This document shows, piece by piece, positions 39,176-47,526 of a stretch of DNA of 64,000 nt; position 1 is the first letter of the stretch, and each line of letters begins with the position of its first letter. Under the pieces are notes generated by a model, which worked only from the letters and a program-made list of their open reading frames with translations, searched no databases and had not been told where the DNA came from. Origin of the DNA: Luteimonas aquatica (lineage in GTDB: Bacteria > Pseudomonadota > Gammaproteobacteria > Xanthomonadales > Xanthomonadaceae); assembly GCF_022662575.1 (NCBI RefSeq), contig NZ_JALBFU010000001.1, positions 305,188 through 369,187 on the forward strand, read 5' to 3'. Position numbers and translations under genes: made by a program.

Positions 39176-39766
39176 ATGCAGGCGAAACACTCCGACCCGA
39201 TCGAGCGGCTCCGTTCCAATTTCATCGACTATCAACGCCGCTGGCCCGCGCAGGCCGAGGAGACGGCGCTGTTCCTGGCCTTGCTGGACGATGCGGAGAA
39301 TCCCTTCGAACGCGCCCGGCTGGCCGGCCATTTCACCGGCTCGGCCTGGCTGGTCAGCGCCGACGGCCGGCGCCTGCTGCTGACCCACCACCGCAAGCTG
39401 GACCGCTGGCTGCAACTGGGCGGCCACGCCGACGGCGACAGCGATCTGCGCCGCGTGGCGCTGAAGGAGGCCGAGGAGGAGTCGGGCCTGTCCGGCCTGT
39501 CGGTGGACGAGGCCATCTTCGACCTCGACCGGCACTGGATTCCCGAGCACAAGGGCGTCCCGGGGCATTGGCATTACGACGTGCGCTACGTGGTGCGCGC
39601 CGGCGCCACGGAGGACTTCGTGGTCAGCGAGGAATCCCAGGCCCTGGCCTGGCGCGAGATCACCGGTCTGGCCGGCGATCCGGCGCTGGATCCGTCGCTG
39701 CATCGCATGGCGGGGAAGTGGCCGGGGTGGCCCGGGCCGGCGGGTGCGCCGGCGCAAGGCGGCTGA
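39176..39766 (+). CDS. Nudix hydrolase
   Basis: 196 residues. The Nudix motif is read as GHADGDSDLRRVALKEAEEE followed by SGL, so the first Glu of the classical GX5EX7REUXEEXGU box is replaced by Ser and the Arg by Lys, while the catalytic E-x-x-E-E core is kept. This variant belongs to a group with GGHxDGD-type boxes. An N-terminal helical extension (about 1-50) precedes the Nudix fold. It would hydrolyse some nucleoside diphosphate-linked compound; the substrate is unknown. It is divergent from the permease pair and not in an obvious operon. Confidence 0.85.
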   Translation: MQAKHSDPIERLRSNFIDYQRRWPAQAEETALFLALLDDAENPFERARLAGHFTGSAWLVSADGRRLLLTHHRKLDRWLQLGGHADGDSDLRRVALKEAEEESGLSGLSVDEAIFDLDRHWIPEHKGVPGHWHYDVRYVVRAGATEDFVVSEESQALAWREITGLAGDPALDPSLHRMAGKWPGWPGPAGAPAQGG

Positions 39767-39933
39767 AGCACGCCGGCGGCCCTGCCTGGAATCGCTTCCA
39801 GCCGGTCTTCACATCGCCGGGCCCCCGCTATTCTAGACTCCGTGCTTGGCCGGGGCGCCCGTATCTGGCGTATCGTTCGGGGCGCGCCGCAAAGGACAAT
39901 GCCGCACACCATCTCATTACGCGAGGCGAACGC

Positions 39934-40221
39934 ATGAAACACACGGGGAAGGTTTCGGGCTTCAGGCAGATGCTCTTGCTGGCTGCCGTCGCATCCGTCG
40001 GGTTGTGGACGACCAGCAGTTCCGCCGGCACCTCGCTGCAGGGCGGCATGCTCATCACCTTCTACAAGGGGCCCGATTTCCGCGTGGTGGTCGGGCAGGA
40101 TTACTACAAGATGTACGATTGCCCCCCGACCGTGGCGACGCCGGTCGATTGGGGCGAAAAGTCGCCTTATTTCACCAGGGCGCCGTACCAGTGCAACATC
40201 CTGCAGGCGATCCCGCGCTGA
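39934..40221 (+). CDS. Small secreted protein of unknown function
   Basis: 95 residues with a clear signal peptide (MKHTGKVSGFRQ, then LLLAAVASVGLW, likely cut after SSA at about 32). The mature part of about 63 residues has aromatic/glycine character (ITFYKGPDFRVVVGQDYYKMYD) and two cysteines, allowing one disulfide. GAGG lies seven bases before the ATG. It is a single-gene unit, closed by the strong terminator at 40271-40298. No family is recognised. It neighbours a secreted peptidoglycan amidase, but a shared role is only guesswork. Confidence 0.7.
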   Translation: MKHTGKVSGFRQMLLLAAVASVGLWTTSSSAGTSLQGGMLITFYKGPDFRVVVGQDYYKMYDCPPTVATPVDWGEKSPYFTRAPYQCNILQAIPR

Positions 40222-40270
40222 GGCATCCATGCCAGCGCGATCGCGCTGTGCGTTGATGGAATAGACCAGG

Positions 40271-40304
40271 AAGGACCAGGCTGCGAAGCCTGGTCCTTTT
40301 GTTT
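40271..40304 (+). terminator. Intrinsic terminator after the small secreted protein gene
   Basis: Perfect 12-bp stem (arms 40271-40282 and 40287-40298, loop GCGA) followed by a T-rich run on the plus strand. The rest of 40222-40486 holds no recognised gene; the sequence just before the amidase start carries only its ribosome-binding site. Confidence 0.85.
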
Positions 40305-40486
40305 TGTTCCGCGCTTTGATGCCGTGCGTGAGGAGAGATCGACGCCCCGCTGACGGTCGGTCCGAGGCGCTAATTCGCGAAACGAACCGGCCGGAGGACA
40401 CAAGTCCTGGCGGCGGAGGAAATGGCGATATTGTCGATGAAGCCAGGGTTTTCAACCTCCGTATCGACCATATCGGGAGTGTCTCC

Positions 40487-42631
40487 ATGTCTGACGACCG
40501 TTGCCTGTCCAATGCGTTCCGGAATGCCGCAGTACTGTCGCTGGCCTGCAGCCTGGGTCTTGTCTTCCCCGCGGGACGCTCGATGGCGGCGACGCCGGAC
40601 AAGGAGCAGATTCCGGCGTCGGCCAAGGGCGCACCGGCGAGCTTGCAGCCGCTGCTGGCCGAGCGCGCGAAATACCGGACGTATTTTTCCGCCGCCTACG
40701 CACGCTATCCCGATCTGCCCGTCGGACTGCTCGAGGCGATCGCCTGGTCGGAAACCGGGTGGACGCACGTCCGGCCGGACCCGAGCCCGCAGGCGCACAG
40801 GCACATGCCGCCGGCCTACGGGGTGATGGGACTCTATCGGGGAGAGGGATTCGCCAACCAGGTGCGCGAGGGCGCGAGGCTGCTCGGCGTCAGCGAGGCC
40901 ATGGTGATGTCCGACCCCGAGCTCAACATCCTCGCCGGCGCCGCGCTGCTCGATCAGGCGTTGCGGGCCACGCGGGAGCGGGCGAATGCGGCGGGGCTGT
41001 CCGGCGACGACGCGGTGCTGGCGCGAGCGCTGGCTGCGTACGCCGGCTACGGGAGCGGCGGCGGGAACATCCGCTCCTACGCCAGGACCAGCTTTGCCTA
41101 CAACGTGCTGCTGGGGGCGGAACGCGGGATCACGGAGCGCGGCGTCGAGATTCCCCGGCGGAAGGTGGAATGGAACAAGGCCTTTCCCGGCAATCAGCTG
41201 CGGGTGCTGCGCGCGCCCGTGCTGAACGTGGATGTCGACGCGGACCGGATCACTCCCGAATCGGCCACCACGGCGCCGGCCGCCGCCGCGCCGCAGGCGA
41301 CGGCATCCGCGACCTTGGCCGGGGATTTCGGCGAAGCGATCTGGAACCCGGCCAGTTCCAGCAACTACAGCACCGCGAGCAACGCCGCATCGGCGGTGAT
41401 CCTGCACACCACGGAAGGCTCCTACGCCGGGGCGATCGCCTGGTTCCAGAACCCCTCCGCACAGGTCTCGGCGCACTACGTGATCCGTAAATCCGACGGC
41501 CAGATCACGCAGATGGTGCGCGAGTACCACCAGGCCTGGCATGCGGCGTACCACAACGGCTACACCGTCGGCATCGAGCACGAGGGCTATTCCAACGATG
41601 CGGGCACCTGGACCGACGCCCTGGTCAACGCCTCGGCCCGGCTGACGCGCAGCATCTGCGCCCGCCGCGGCGTCAACTGCGCCTCCGCCTGGCAGGGGCC
41701 GGGCTACGACTACTGGCACGTGGTGCCGGACAGCGTGCGCGTGAAGGGACACGGCATGCTGACCAACAACGAGAACCGCTACGACCCCGGCAAGTATTTC
41801 CCCTGGGGGCGCTACTACAGCCTGATCAACGACGGCGCCCCGCCCAGCACCACGCCGCCGCTGTACTGGGTGGATACCTATGCCAACGCGCCGGGCTACG
41901 GCAGCGCGACGAGCACCGCGCAGACCGGCACGCTGTATGCGGGCACCAACTACGTGCGCTGCAAGACCTGGGGGCGCGAGATCCGCAACGGCACCTCGTT
42001 CAACCACTGGTGGCTGAAGACCGACCTCGACGTCGGGCCGGCGAACCAGTGGATATCGGCGTACTACCTGAGCCGCTGGGGCAGCGACGAGGCGCGCGAC
42101 AACGACGGCTTCGACATCCCGCGCTGCGAAGTGCTGCCCTATGGCGAGATCGCCAAGAAGTACTACGCCCTGGGCGGCGTGCGCAGCGTGCTGGGCTCGC
42201 CGAAGCTGGCCGAGATGGCCGCCCAGCAGGGCGGGCGCTTCCAGCAGTTCGACAAGGGCATCATCCTCTGGCACACGGCGACGGGCGCCTTCGCCGTGCA
42301 CGGAAAGATCCTCGACCAGTTCTGGGCGACCGGCGGCGAGACGGAATGGGGCTTCGCCAAGATGGACGAAATGGCCGCGGCCAAATCGCCGGCGACCGGC
42401 CAGATCGGGCGCTACCAGTACTTCCAGAAGGGCCTGTTCCTGTGGACGGCCGCAACCAACGCCCACGTCATCCACGGCGCCATCCTCGTCCACTTCGAGA
42501 ACAACGGCCGCGAGGCGAAGTTCGGCTATCCCACCAGCGACGAACAGCCCTACAACGGCAGCGGCCGCAAGCAAACGTTCGAGCGGGGCACCTTCTACTG
42601 GACGCCGGAGAATGGGGTCTGGGTGAACTGA
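40487..42631 (+). CDS. Secreted N-acetylmuramoyl-L-alanine amidase with transglycosylase-like N-terminus and LGFP repeats
   Basis: 714 residues in three parts after a signal peptide (to about 34, SMAA). (1) A lytic-transglycosylase-like helical domain (about 45-240) with a catalytic-type glutamate in AIAWSETGW and PAYGVMGLY. (2) An Amidase_2 domain (about 280-460): AVILHTTEG, AHYVIRKSDGQITQM, GYTVGIEHEG and VKGHGMLT give zinc and catalytic residues for cutting the MurNAc-alanine bond. (3) A C-terminal region (about 460-714) with LGFP repeats (YYALGGVRSVLGSP, FWATGGETEWGF, FENNGREAKFGYP) that usually bind cell wall. GGGAG precedes the ATG by seven bases; a longer upstream reading is rejected. 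It may attack foreign cell walls. Confidence 0.87.
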   Translation: MSDDRCLSNAFRNAAVLSLACSLGLVFPAGRSMAATPDKEQIPASAKGAPASLQPLLAERAKYRTYFSAAYARYPDLPVGLLEAIAWSETGWTHVRPDPSPQAHRHMPPAYGVMGLYRGEGFANQVREGARLLGVSEAMVMSDPELNILAGAALLDQALRATRERANAAGLSGDDAVLARALAAYAGYGSGGGNIRSYARTSFAYNVLLGAERGITERGVEIPRRKVEWNKAFPGNQLRVLRAPVLNVDVDADRITPESATTAPAAAAPQATASATLAGDFGEAIWNPASSSNYSTASNAASAVILHTTEGSYAGAIAWFQNPSAQVSAHYVIRKSDGQITQMVREYHQAWHAAYHNGYTVGIEHEGYSNDAGTWTDALVNASARLTRSICARRGVNCASAWQGPGYDYWHVVPDSVRVKGHGMLTNNENRYDPGKYFPWGRYYSLINDGAPPSTTPPLYWVDTYANAPGYGSATSTAQTGTLYAGTNYVRCKTWGREIRNGTSFNHWWLKTDLDVGPANQWISAYYLSRWGSDEARDNDGFDIPRCEVLPYGEIAKKYYALGGVRSVLGSPKLAEMAAQQGGRFQQFDKGIILWHTATGAFAVHGKILDQFWATGGETEWGFAKMDEMAAAKSPATGQIGRYQYFQKGLFLWTAATNAHVIHGAILVHFENNGREAKFGYPTSDEQPYNGSGRKQTFERGTFYWTPENGVWVN

Positions 42632-42717
42632 CTGCGTTTCCTGGCCAATGGGCGAGGAAGTATTGCGGCCTCCTGGTGAGCCGGACGCAGTCGCGGTTCA
42701 CCAGGCACAAGAGTCAT

Positions 42718-42747
42718 GCGCACCCCGTACGCTCGTGCGGGGTGCGC
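42718..42747. terminator. Hairpin between convergent amidase and small secreted protein genes
   Basis: Perfect 10-bp arms (42718-42727 and 42738-42747) around a ten-base loop, eight bases past the end of the minus-strand small gene and 87 bases past the amidase. There is no T-run, so intrinsic termination is uncertain, but position fits a shared terminator. Confidence 0.5.
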
Positions 42748-42754
42748 CGAAGAC

Positions 42755-43138
42755 TTAGGGCGCGTAGTCCGAGTAGTTGCGCACGGCCAGCCATGTGCAT
42801 ATGTGGTTGTTGTCCCAGTTGAACTGGATGTACGACGTCTCGTCGGCGGCGCGGGCGGTCGCCACGATCTTTGGGTCGTTGGACGTGCAGTATGCTTGAA
42901 CACCGGCGGCATCGTTGATTTCGCACCATGCCCATTCGTCGCCAGGCGTCGCCGAGGTACCGCATCCGACATGCTGTTTCGTGTCGGCGCTGTTGCGCGC
43001 ATCTCTGACCGATCCGTAGGCCGTTTTATTCGGCAAAGATACGGTGGCCGGCGAGTACCCGACCTGTCCGGCCTGCGCGCTCGTGGACGCAAAAAATCCC
43101 GCGAGCATCACTACGGCAAAAACCGCTGATGAATTCAT
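42755..43138 (-). CDS. Small secreted four-cysteine protein of unknown function
   Basis: 127 residues with a strong signal peptide (MNSSAVFAVVMLAGFFASTS, cut after AQA at about 23). The mature domain of about 104 residues has four cysteines (HVGCGTS, AWCEIND, AYCTSND, ICTWLA), suggesting two disulfides, and ends with IQFNWDNNHICTWLAVRN. AGGAG lies before the ATG. Codon and base use is less GC-biased than in neighbouring genes, hinting at later acquisition. No family is recognised. It is convergent to the amidase gene. Confidence 0.72.
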   Translation of the reverse strand: MNSSAVFAVVMLAGFFASTSAQAGQVGYSPATVSLPNKTAYGSVRDARNSADTKQHVGCGTSATPGDEWAWCEINDAAGVQAYCTSNDPKIVATARAADETSYIQFNWDNNHICTWLAVRNYSDYAP

Positions 43139-43389
43139 TCTGCATTCTCCTGAGTCGATGGGTTTCGGGCTTGCTGCATACGGCCCGCCCACAACTCGTA
43201 AGGCAGAACGGAAACGGCTCAAGCAGGGGCGTGGAGGGGTTAGCCCGTGGCAGCGTGGTCGGGGTTCGATTTCCCGTGTGTGACGGTCCGCTGGCGCGAG
43301 CGCTTCGGCCTGCCTCTGGCGCCGCTGTGCCTGCGACGCCAACGTATACCGGGCCCGCTACGGGCCAGAGGATGCATGCTGAAAAACAG
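43139..43389. other. Intergenic stretch upstream of the four-cysteine protein
   Basis: About 250 bases with lower coding signal. It contains a 6-bp perfect hairpin (43352-43366) and a T-loop-like fragment (GGGTTCGATTTCCC near 43261-43274) that resembles the 3' part of a tRNA but lacks the remaining arms. Promoter elements of the small gene must lie here, but none is clear. Confidence 0.35.
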
Positions 43390-43426
43390 AAGGGTTAGGC
43401 CGCGAAGCCTAACCCTTTTGTTTTTT
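43390..43426. terminator. Terminator downstream of tRNA-Leu
   Basis: Perfect 11-bp stem (arms 43390-43400 and 43407-43417, loop CGCGAA). On the minus strand a T-run follows, as expected just past the tRNA; on the plus strand it is also followed by a T-rich run, so it works in both directions. It has the same build as the terminator at 40271. Confidence 0.8.
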
Positions 43427-43427
43427 C

Positions 43428-43514
43428 TGGTGCCGAAGGTGGGACTCGAACCCACACGCTTTTAAGGGCGGCGGATTTTGAGTCCGCTGCGTCTACCGAT
43501 TCCGCCACTTCGGC
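43428..43514 (-). tRNA. tRNA-Leu (anticodon CAA)
   Basis: An 87-base class II tRNA gene with encoded CCA. The acceptor arms GCCGAAG and CTTCGGC pair perfectly. The anticodon stem GCGGA/TCCGC encloses the loop CTCAAAA, giving anticodon CAA (leucine codon TTG). A long variable arm follows, then the T-loop TTCGAGT. The terminator at 43390-43426 lies directly downstream. Confidence 0.96.
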
Positions 43515-43611
43515 GCGGCCCGGGAGTATAGCCGAGCGGGACGCTCCGGTGGCCCGGCCGGGGACGCCTCGTTCTGAATGTACCGCTCGGAACAGGGCTC
43601 GGAAAGGCCGC

Positions 43612-44064
43612 TCAGAACATGCCGTAGCGGGCCATGGCCGCGGCGCAGACGAAGATCGCGGCGACCATCAGCAGTTCGAAGCGGACGATGCGGGCGAGGG
43701 TGGCGGCTTCGGCCGGCGCGGGCAGGAAGGACGGGTCGGCCTTGAGCGCCTTGCGCCAGCGCAGGAAGCGGACGGTCGGCCAGGCCGAGAGCAGGGCGGC
43801 CAGGACGAACAGGCCGATCTTGGCGTGGAACCAGGGGTTGTGCAGGTAATAGTTCCAGCCCTTGGCGCCGTAGAGCAGGCGCAGGATGCCGACCGCGAGC
43901 AGCAGGGTGGCGGTGGCGCCGTAGCCGGCGTCCACGCCTGCCAGGCGGCGCAGCACGGCGGCGTCGAGCGTGCCGCGCAGCAGCACCGATTCGGTCACCA
44001 GCATGGCGATGAAGCCGAACAGCAGCAGATGGTGGAGGCTGGCGAGGATGAGGTCGGTGAGCAT
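43612..44064 (-). CDS. DUF2214 family membrane protein
   Basis: 150 residues with four hydrophobic helices (about 5-25, 48-66, 80-100 and 125-145). The region LYGAKGWNYYLHNPWFHAKIGLFV between helices 2 and 3 is typical of DUF2214. The family's function is unknown. The histidines within and next to the helices could bind heme or metal, but this is not established. The ATG at 44064 is chosen; the longer upstream frame runs into the cytochrome gene region. It lies 107 bases downstream of the diheme cytochrome gene on the same strand. Confidence 0.82.
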   Translation of the reverse strand: MLTDLILASLHHLLLFGFIAMLVTESVLLRGTLDAAVLRRLAGVDAGYGATATLLLAVGILRLLYGAKGWNYYLHNPWFHAKIGLFVLAALLSAWPTVRFLRWRKALKADPSFLPAPAEAATLARIVRFELLMVAAIFVCAAAMARYGMF

Positions 44065-44170
44065 GGAAGCTGCCTGGCGCGCCGGAGCGGCGAGGATAGC
44101 AAGCCGCGCCGCGCGCGGGTGGCGGCACGGGTCGGCAGTTCCGCGGGCGGCGATGGCGCCGTGGCGGCGC

Positions 44171-44974
44171 TCAGCGGTCGGGCGGCAGCGACGACAGCCA
44201 GGCCGAGAGCGCCTGGATGCTGTCCTCGTCCAGGCGTTCGGCGACGCCGCGCATGACCAGGTCGGTGGTGGCGTCGTGCAGCTTGCCGTCGCGGTACTCG
44301 CCGAGCTTGGTCTGCAGGTACAGCGACTGCTGCCCGCGCAGGGCGGGATAGGCGGCGAACGGAACGTGGCCGTCGCGGTCGGGGCGCAGCGCGTCGGCAT
44401 GGCCGCGCGCGTCGGCGCCGTGGCAGCCCTGGCAGGGCGGGATGCCCTTGGCGGGATCGCCTTCGAGGTAGAGCCGCTCGCCGCGCTGCAGTTGCGCGGC
44501 GTCGGCGGGCGGAGTTGCTTCTGCGACCGGGGCCTGCGGTTTCAGTCCCGCGTAGTAGGCGGCGAGGTTGCGCAGGTCCGTGTCGCTCAGCTCGGCCACC
44601 AGCGGCGTCATCGGCGATTCGGTGAGCGTGCCGCGCTTGAATTCGACCAACTGCCAGTAGAGGAAGTCGATGCGCTGGCCGGCGAGGTTGGGGAAGTTGG
44701 GCGCGATCGCCGTGCCCTGCGGGCCGTGGCAGGCGGCGCAGAGTTCGGACTTGGCCTGGCCGGCGGCGGCGTCGCCGGCGATCGGGCGGGCGCGACGCAG
44801 GTCGCTGTAGGGGGTGGGCGGTGTCGGCGGAGCAGGCGGCGCGGCGGCGGTTTCCTGCGCCGGCGGCGCCGCGGCCGGCGCGTCGGCAGGCGGCGCGTCC
44901 TGCGGCCGGGCGAAGGCGAGCGCGCTGGCGGCACAAACCGCGGCGAGCAGCGACCAGGTCCAGGCGCGCCTCAC
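44171..44974 (-). CDS. Diheme c-type cytochrome (c4-like)
   Basis: 267 residues: a signal peptide (to about 21), a Pro/Ala-rich spacer (about 22-57) and two class I cytochrome c domains. The heme sites are Cys79-x-x-Cys-His83 (CAACH) and Cys181-x-x-Cys-His185 (CQGCH). Distal methionine candidates lie in SPMTPLVAELSD and in DLVMRGVAERLDED. The arrangement resembles cytochrome c4, a periplasmic electron carrier that often feeds terminal oxidases. The start is a GTG at 44974 in a four-base overlap with the MtrB-like gene, so the carrier is made together with the outer-membrane conduit. The proline-rich spacer may let it reach across the periplasm. Confidence 0.88.
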   Translation of the reverse strand: MRRAWTWSLLAAVCAASALAFARPQDAPPADAPAAAPPAQETAAAPPAPPTPPTPYSDLRRARPIAGDAAAGQAKSELCAACHGPQGTAIAPNFPNLAGQRIDFLYWQLVEFKRGTLTESPMTPLVAELSDTDLRNLAAYYAGLKPQAPVAEATPPADAAQLQRGERLYLEGDPAKGIPPCQGCHGADARGHADALRPDRDGHVPFAAYPALRGQQSLYLQTKLGEYRDGKLHDATTDLVMRGVAERLDEDSIQALSAWLSSLPPDR

Positions 44975-47514
44975 AGCTGCATCTCCAGCAGCACGCCGAC
45001 CATGTTGACGCTGTAGCCGGTCGGCCCGCCGTCGGTGTAGACGCGGTGGTCGATGACCTGGCCGTCCTCGAAGCTGGTGTAGTGCCAGTCGAAGACGCTG
45101 CCGCGCTGGTAGGTGTCGAACAGGCGCATGCTGAGGCTGCGGTGGATCGGGAAGGTGAGGGCGAGGGTGAGCGTGTTGGTGCGGTAGACCATCGCCGGGA
45201 ATTCGCCGTCCAGGGGCACGGCGCCCACGGCCGGCGAGACCAGCGCGCCCGCGGAGTTGTAGCGATAGCCGGTGAGGCCGCGCGAATAGGTCCAGTTCCA
45301 GTCGGCGTCCAGCACCACGCGTCCGATGCGCCGGCTGAGGCTGGCGCCGGCGTAGTGGTTGCGCTGCCTGTCGCGCATCCACCAGCGGTTGGCCTCGGGG
45401 TAGGTGCTGCCGCCGAGGTTGGGGTCGGGTCCTGGCGCTGCGTCGTTGACGTTGGCGAAGTCCAGCGTGGAGCGGTCGTAGCCGTACCAGGCGCTGGCCA
45501 CGGTGGCCGGGCTCGGCTGCCATTCCCACTGCAGGCTGCCGCCGAGGGTGTCGTAGCCCTGGCGGCCGAGCAGGGCGTCGTAGTCGTTCCAGTCGCCGCG
45601 CAGCGAGGCGTACAGGGTCATCTCGCGCGGCAGGGTGAGGGTGGCCATCAGGTCGATCTTGTTCTGCACGCGTCCGGCGACGTCGTACTTGCGCAACTGC
45701 GCGACGGTGTGCGCGGTCTCCTCGCCGTTGTAGCCGGGCAGCTGGCTGGAGAAGGTGAACTCGTAGGGATCGTAGTCGTACTCGCTGCCGGTGCGGCGCA
45801 GGTAGGTGTAGTTGGCGCGGAAGGTCAGCCAGTCGAGGGCGCGGTTGTTCCAGGTCAGCTTGAGCGCATGGTCGCGGGTGGTGGCGACCTCGCGGTGCGT
45901 GCGCTCGGTGCGGTCGAAGGTGTAGGTGGCGCCGAAGGTGTTCTTGGCGTTCCAGCGCCAGTCGCCGCCGAAGGAGACTTCGTTGAGTTCGTTGTCCAGC
46001 GGCATGTTGCGGATGGTGGTGAAGGCGCCGGGATTGGTCAGCGGATCCCAGACGCCCGACTCGCCGGGCACCACGCTGCCTTGCGAGCCGTTCTCGCTCG
46101 GATAGCCCCATTGCCCGGTGAGCGGGTTGTAGGCCCAGTAGGTGCCGGCGTAGTCGTTACGCTGGTACTTGACGTTGCCGCGCCAGGTCAGGCGGTCGGA
46201 GGGCTGCAGCACCAGGCGCGCGTCGAGCAGCTGCGAGTCGATGCTCAGGTCGGCGCGGCGGCGCGAGAGCGCGGCCGGGGTATTCCAGTCGGCGCAGTTG
46301 AGCAGCGCGCCCGGGATGCCGTTGATGCCGAACTGGCCCTGGCAGTTCATCGGCGCCACCAGCTTGTCGTTCTGGCGCATGGTGCCGCCGGAGGCTGTGA
46401 GCGAGAACTCGCCGGTGGTGCCGCCCCAGGCCAGCTTGCGGCTGAGGCTGGTGCGCAGGTGGTGGTAGTCGTTGTCGGGCTCGTAGGAGAACGAGCCCTG
46501 CGTGAGCCTGGGCGCAGTCAGGCCCGGCACCACCGGCGACAGGGCGAACGGCACCTCGTAGTCGAAGCTGCGGTTGCCGTGGCGGAAGAACGAGCCGGAG
46601 TAGGCGAACTCCATGCGCCACAGGTTGCCGACGAAGCGCGCGCCGCCGTTGAGGTTGACGGTGCTGTCGTCGATCGGTCGCGGGATCTCGTAGACGCCGC
46701 CGTTGTCGGCGAAGGGATAGTTGAAGAAGAACGGCCCGCCGAACGGGCGCGCGCCCTTGCGCGACTCGTGGCTGGCGTTGACGAAGGCGGCCCAGCGCTT
46801 GTTGATGAAGTAGTTCAGGCCCACGCCCTGCTTGTCGCGCACCACCTTGAGGATGCGCTCGGGCTGCGCCGCCGAGACCGCCGCCGCCTGCGCCGGCGTG
46901 CTGCCGCCCGGGACGAGGCCGTCCTTGAGGGTGAGGTGGTTGCCGCCGACGCCGTCCCAGATCGAGCGCGCGTTGCCGCTGACCACGTTGGCCTGGCTGC
47001 GCGCGAAGGCCTGCACGCGGAACTTGCCGGCGCGCCCGAACACGGCGCGCACGTACTGGCTGTCGCCGTTGAGGCGGCTGGCGCGCAGGTCGACGTAGCT
47101 GCCGTCGCCCGGATGCTCCAGGCGCAGCGCGGCGCCCAGGTAGAGGCCGTCGTCCCAGTTGGAGTAGCGGCGCCAGAGCATGTTGTTCTCGTCGCCGTGC
47201 AGGCCGAGATAGCCGAAGCTCAGGCGGCCGCTGTAGACGCCGGAGGCGTCGCCGCCGTAGGCCTCGGCCGGCGGGCAGGCGTAGAGGAAGCCGGTGGGCG
47301 TGCGCTTGCCCTGCGCGGTCAGCCAGCTGGCGCCGTCGGAATCGCAGTGCCGCGTGCCCAGGCCGCGCGGATCGAGCGCGTCGCCGAACTGCAGGTCGGT
47401 GCCGATGCCGCTGTCCTGCGCATGGGCGCAGGGCGCGCCGAGCGCGAGCATCAGCAGCGCCGGCAGCCGCCGGCGGAGGAGGGGACTGCAGCACGTTCCC
47501 TGGCGCCTGCGCAT
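44971..47514 (-). CDS. MtrB/PioB family outer-membrane beta-barrel of a decaheme electron conduit
   Basis: 847 residues: a signal peptide (to about 32, APCAHAQ) then a long beta-barrel with alternating strands rich in Tyr, Trp and Arg and ending in an outer-membrane-type strand (VGVLLEMQL). Segments such as FGYLGLHGDENNMLWRRYSN and GWRW-like strand pairs are of the MtrB/PioB type, the porin that sheathes a decaheme cytochrome so that electrons can cross the outer membrane. It is 12 bases downstream of the decaheme cytochrome gene and overlaps the diheme cytochrome gene. The Shewanella MtrB is shorter (about 700), and PioB is nearer in size. Confidence 0.87.
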   Translation of the reverse strand: MRRRQGTCCSPLLRRRLPALLMLALGAPCAHAQDSGIGTDLQFGDALDPRGLGTRHCDSDGASWLTAQGKRTPTGFLYACPPAEAYGGDASGVYSGRLSFGYLGLHGDENNMLWRRYSNWDDGLYLGAALRLEHPGDGSYVDLRASRLNGDSQYVRAVFGRAGKFRVQAFARSQANVVSGNARSIWDGVGGNHLTLKDGLVPGGSTPAQAAAVSAAQPERILKVVRDKQGVGLNYFINKRWAAFVNASHESRKGARPFGGPFFFNYPFADNGGVYEIPRPIDDSTVNLNGGARFVGNLWRMEFAYSGSFFRHGNRSFDYEVPFALSPVVPGLTAPRLTQGSFSYEPDNDYHHLRTSLSRKLAWGGTTGEFSLTASGGTMRQNDKLVAPMNCQGQFGINGIPGALLNCADWNTPAALSRRRADLSIDSQLLDARLVLQPSDRLTWRGNVKYQRNDYAGTYWAYNPLTGQWGYPSENGSQGSVVPGESGVWDPLTNPGAFTTIRNMPLDNELNEVSFGGDWRWNAKNTFGATYTFDRTERTHREVATTRDHALKLTWNNRALDWLTFRANYTYLRRTGSEYDYDPYEFTFSSQLPGYNGEETAHTVAQLRKYDVAGRVQNKIDLMATLTLPREMTLYASLRGDWNDYDALLGRQGYDTLGGSLQWEWQPSPATVASAWYGYDRSTLDFANVNDAAPGPDPNLGGSTYPEANRWWMRDRQRNHYAGASLSRRIGRVVLDADWNWTYSRGLTGYRYNSAGALVSPAVGAVPLDGEFPAMVYRTNTLTLALTFPIHRSLSMRLFDTYQRGSVFDWHYTSFEDGQVIDHRVYTDGGPTGYSVNMVGVLLEMQL

Positions 47515-47526
47515 GCCGTGTCCTCC

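Noticed and set aside
43255-43280. T-loop-like sequence resembling a tRNA fragment or attachment site
   Set aside because: No matching acceptor, D or anticodon arm and no integrase or direct repeat nearby.
43247-43465. Short plus-strand ORF ending in KVGLEPTRF
   Set aside because: Translation artefact across the tRNA-Leu gene; no independent support.
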